From Halanaerobium praevalens DSM 2228 (GTDB lineage: Bacteria > Bacillota > Halanaerobiia > Halanaerobiales > Halanaerobiaceae): a DNA stretch of 64,000 bases. A program made the translations under genes and the position numbers. The notes beneath the pieces were generated by a model that made no database searches, was not told the origin of the DNA, and was given only the letters and a program-made list of their open reading frames with translations. The DNA is taken from NCBI RefSeq assembly GCF_000165465.1, contig NC_017455.1, positions 620,001-684,000 on the forward strand, in the 5' to 3' direction. Positions 62,682 to 64,000 of this stretch are shown here, piece by piece; the stretch's first letter is position 1; each line of letters opens with the position of its first letter.

Positions 62682-64000
62682 TTGTCGAATTTTAAAAAAT
62701 ATATTCTATTAGTTTTATTTGTTAGTTTTCTAATTATCTTTAGTCAAGGAGCTGCTGCTCAAAATAAAGTTTTTTTTAATGGAGAAGATATTACTGAGCA
62801 GGTAAAATTAGCTAGTCATAAAGGAGAACTTTTAATTAGGGCCCGTGATTTAGCAAATTTATTAGATGCTGATTTGACCTGGAGAGCAGCTATTAAGTCT
62901 TTAAAAATGGAATCTCAATCTACTAGTATTAAAATTATGCAAAATAATCCTTATATTCAGATTGGTACTGATGCTTTAAGAACAAAGGCTGGCCTGCAAT
63001 TAATTGATGATCAAGCTTATATTCCATTAGCTAAATCTATAGAAGCTTTTGGTTATTTATTAGAATATCAAAGAAATAAAGAGGAACTATATATTTTTCA
63101 ACCTGAAACCACAATTAGTGATGTATCTTGGCAAGAAGATGGAAATCAGCTGCAAATTAAAATGGATGAGATTAGTCCTTATCGAGTTTTACATAGTGAA
63201 GACGGCAGAAAAATAACTATAGAAATTGATAAGGCTGAAATTGATCAAGAATTTAGTGATAATATTTCGAACAATAATTATTACCTAAAAGTGGTCAATG
63301 TTCCAGATAGAGCTTTACTTAGATTAGTTATTAAAAGTAGGACTCCAATTCCTTTTCAAATTGATGGTGGAGTTTATGAATATCAAGATTCTTTAGTTTT
63401 AAGTTTTTTGCCACAACTGAAAAATATTCAAATAGCTAATAATAATATTTTACAAATAGAAGCAACAGGAGAAATACCAACACCTAAAACTGAATATTTA
63501 TCAGAAGAGAAAAAAATGATAATTGATATTCCATCGATTGTTATTGGTAACTTTAATTTAGATTTGAAAGAAAATAAATTGATTGAAAATATTAAAGTTA
63601 GTCAACATAGTTTAGATCCTGTTGTACTTAGAATAGAAGCTAAACTGAAAAATGGAGATATATTTAAACCTCTTAAAAGAACGAATAATAAATTATTAGC
63701 ATTTAAAGCTGGGCAGAGATCAGAAATCAAAGATTTAAAATATAAAGATGGTAGTTTTAGTTTTAGTTCTTCTTCAGCTTTAAATCCTGAAATATTTTTA
63801 CTGAAATCTCCCCCCAGATTAGTAATGAATCTTTATCATGTTAACCGTGGGAGTGGAATTAGAGATGAGCTTAGCGTGAAAAATTCTCAAATCAAGAGCA
63901 TTAGAACTGCTCGTTTTGATGATCAAACAGTTAGGATAGTAGCTGATTTAAATGAACTAACCGAATATGATTTAGTTGAAGAACATAAAGAAGATCTTTA
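62682..64000 (+). CDS. AMIN-domain envelope protein, probable N-acetylmuramoyl-L-alanine amidase (partial)
   Basis: Runs off the right edge with 439 codons visible. A TTG start follows AAAGGGGG at 8 nt. A signal peptide (about 1-24, ending SQGAAA) leads to a copper-amine-oxidase-N-like domain (about 27-130, with LIRARDLANLLDADLTWR and YIPLAKSIEAFGY). Two or three repeated beta-domains of AMIN type follow. AMIN domains target cell-wall amidases to the envelope; the catalytic domain would lie beyond the window, so the enzyme call is an inference. Confidence 0.7.
   Translation, partial: MSNFKKYILLVLFVSFLIIFSQGAAAQNKVFFNGEDITEQVKLASHKGELLIRARDLANLLDADLTWRAAIKSLKMESQSTSIKIMQNNPYIQIGTDALRTKAGLQLIDDQAYIPLAKSIEAFGYLLEYQRNKEELYIFQPETTISDVSWQEDGNQLQIKMDEISPYRVLHSEDGRKITIEIDKAEIDQEFSDNISNNNYYLKVVNVPDRALLRLVIKSRTPIPFQIDGGVYEYQDSLVLSFLPQLKNIQIANNNILQIEATGEIPTPKTEYLSEEKKMIIDIPSIVIGNFNLDLKENKLIENIKVSQHSLDPVVLRIEAKLKNGDIFKPLKRTNNKLLAFKAGQRSEIKDLKYKDGSFSFSSSSALNPEIFLLKSPPRLVMNLYHVNRGSGIRDELSVKNSQIKSIRTARFDDQTVRIVADLNELTEYDLVEEHKEDL

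Overview
The window is A/T-rich DNA from a bacterium that combines Firmicute and double-membrane traits, most consistent with a halophilic anaerobe of the Halanaerobiales (Halanaerobium-like). The Firmicute traits are HprK, CggR, the RapZ-YvcK-WhiA trio, FliY, SwrD/FlbD, FlhF/FlhG and a TrpP transporter. The outer-membrane traits are the flagellar L- and P-ring proteins FlgH and FlgI, a LolA-like periplasmic protein and a beta-barrel protein ending in Phe. The taxonomic call is an inference from gene content; no 16S rRNA gene is present.

Layout. (1) 1-23847, + strand: one long flagellar locus. It runs from the end of a FliK-like gene through flgD, an unnamed flagellar operon protein, flgE, flbD, motA, motB, fliL, fliM, fliY, fliO, fliP, fliQ, fliR, flhB, flhA, flhF, flhG, a PilZ protein, an unknown membrane protein, fliA (sigma-28), a FapA/DUF342 protein, flgF, flgG, flgA, flgH, flgI and flgJ. 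Together these encode hook, rod and rings, stator, switch, export gate, placement GTPases and the late sigma factor. (2) 23848-30166: trpP under an apparent TRAP-type leader, then a marR-RND transporter-LolA-like-beta-barrel set that looks like an envelope lipid or hydrophobe transport system. (3) 30293-36519: a ferredoxin, glyA, a Cof-type phosphatase, a membrane protein, a ROK sugar kinase, hprK and a secreted beta-sandwich protein. (4) 36546-50791: a squalene/phytoene synthase-family gene, rapZ, yvcK, whiA, and then the cggR-gapA-pgk-tpiA-gpmI-eno glycolytic cluster followed by secG and a membrane pyrophosphatase. (5) 50880-54473: a thioesterase, rnr, smpB and ssrA (tmRNA), a trans-translation and RNA-decay module. 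(6) 54525-64000: an MscS channel, nagB-nagR and a chromate-transporter pair on the minus strand, a 23-codon membrane peptide, an ABC exporter, a PAS histidine kinase and the start of an AMIN-type envelope protein that runs off the window.

The most notable non-coding signals are a pair of matching two-hairpin RNA leaders in front of flgE and flgG, with compensatory base changes and repeated GGA motifs. There is also a run of nine (G/U)AG triplets across the trpP ribosome binding site and start, typical of TRAP control. A tandem CggR-like operator precedes cggR, and a palindromic NagR operator precedes nagR. I saw no tRNA or rRNA genes, CRISPR arrays, insertion sequences or prophage genes; the window is mostly core chromosome.
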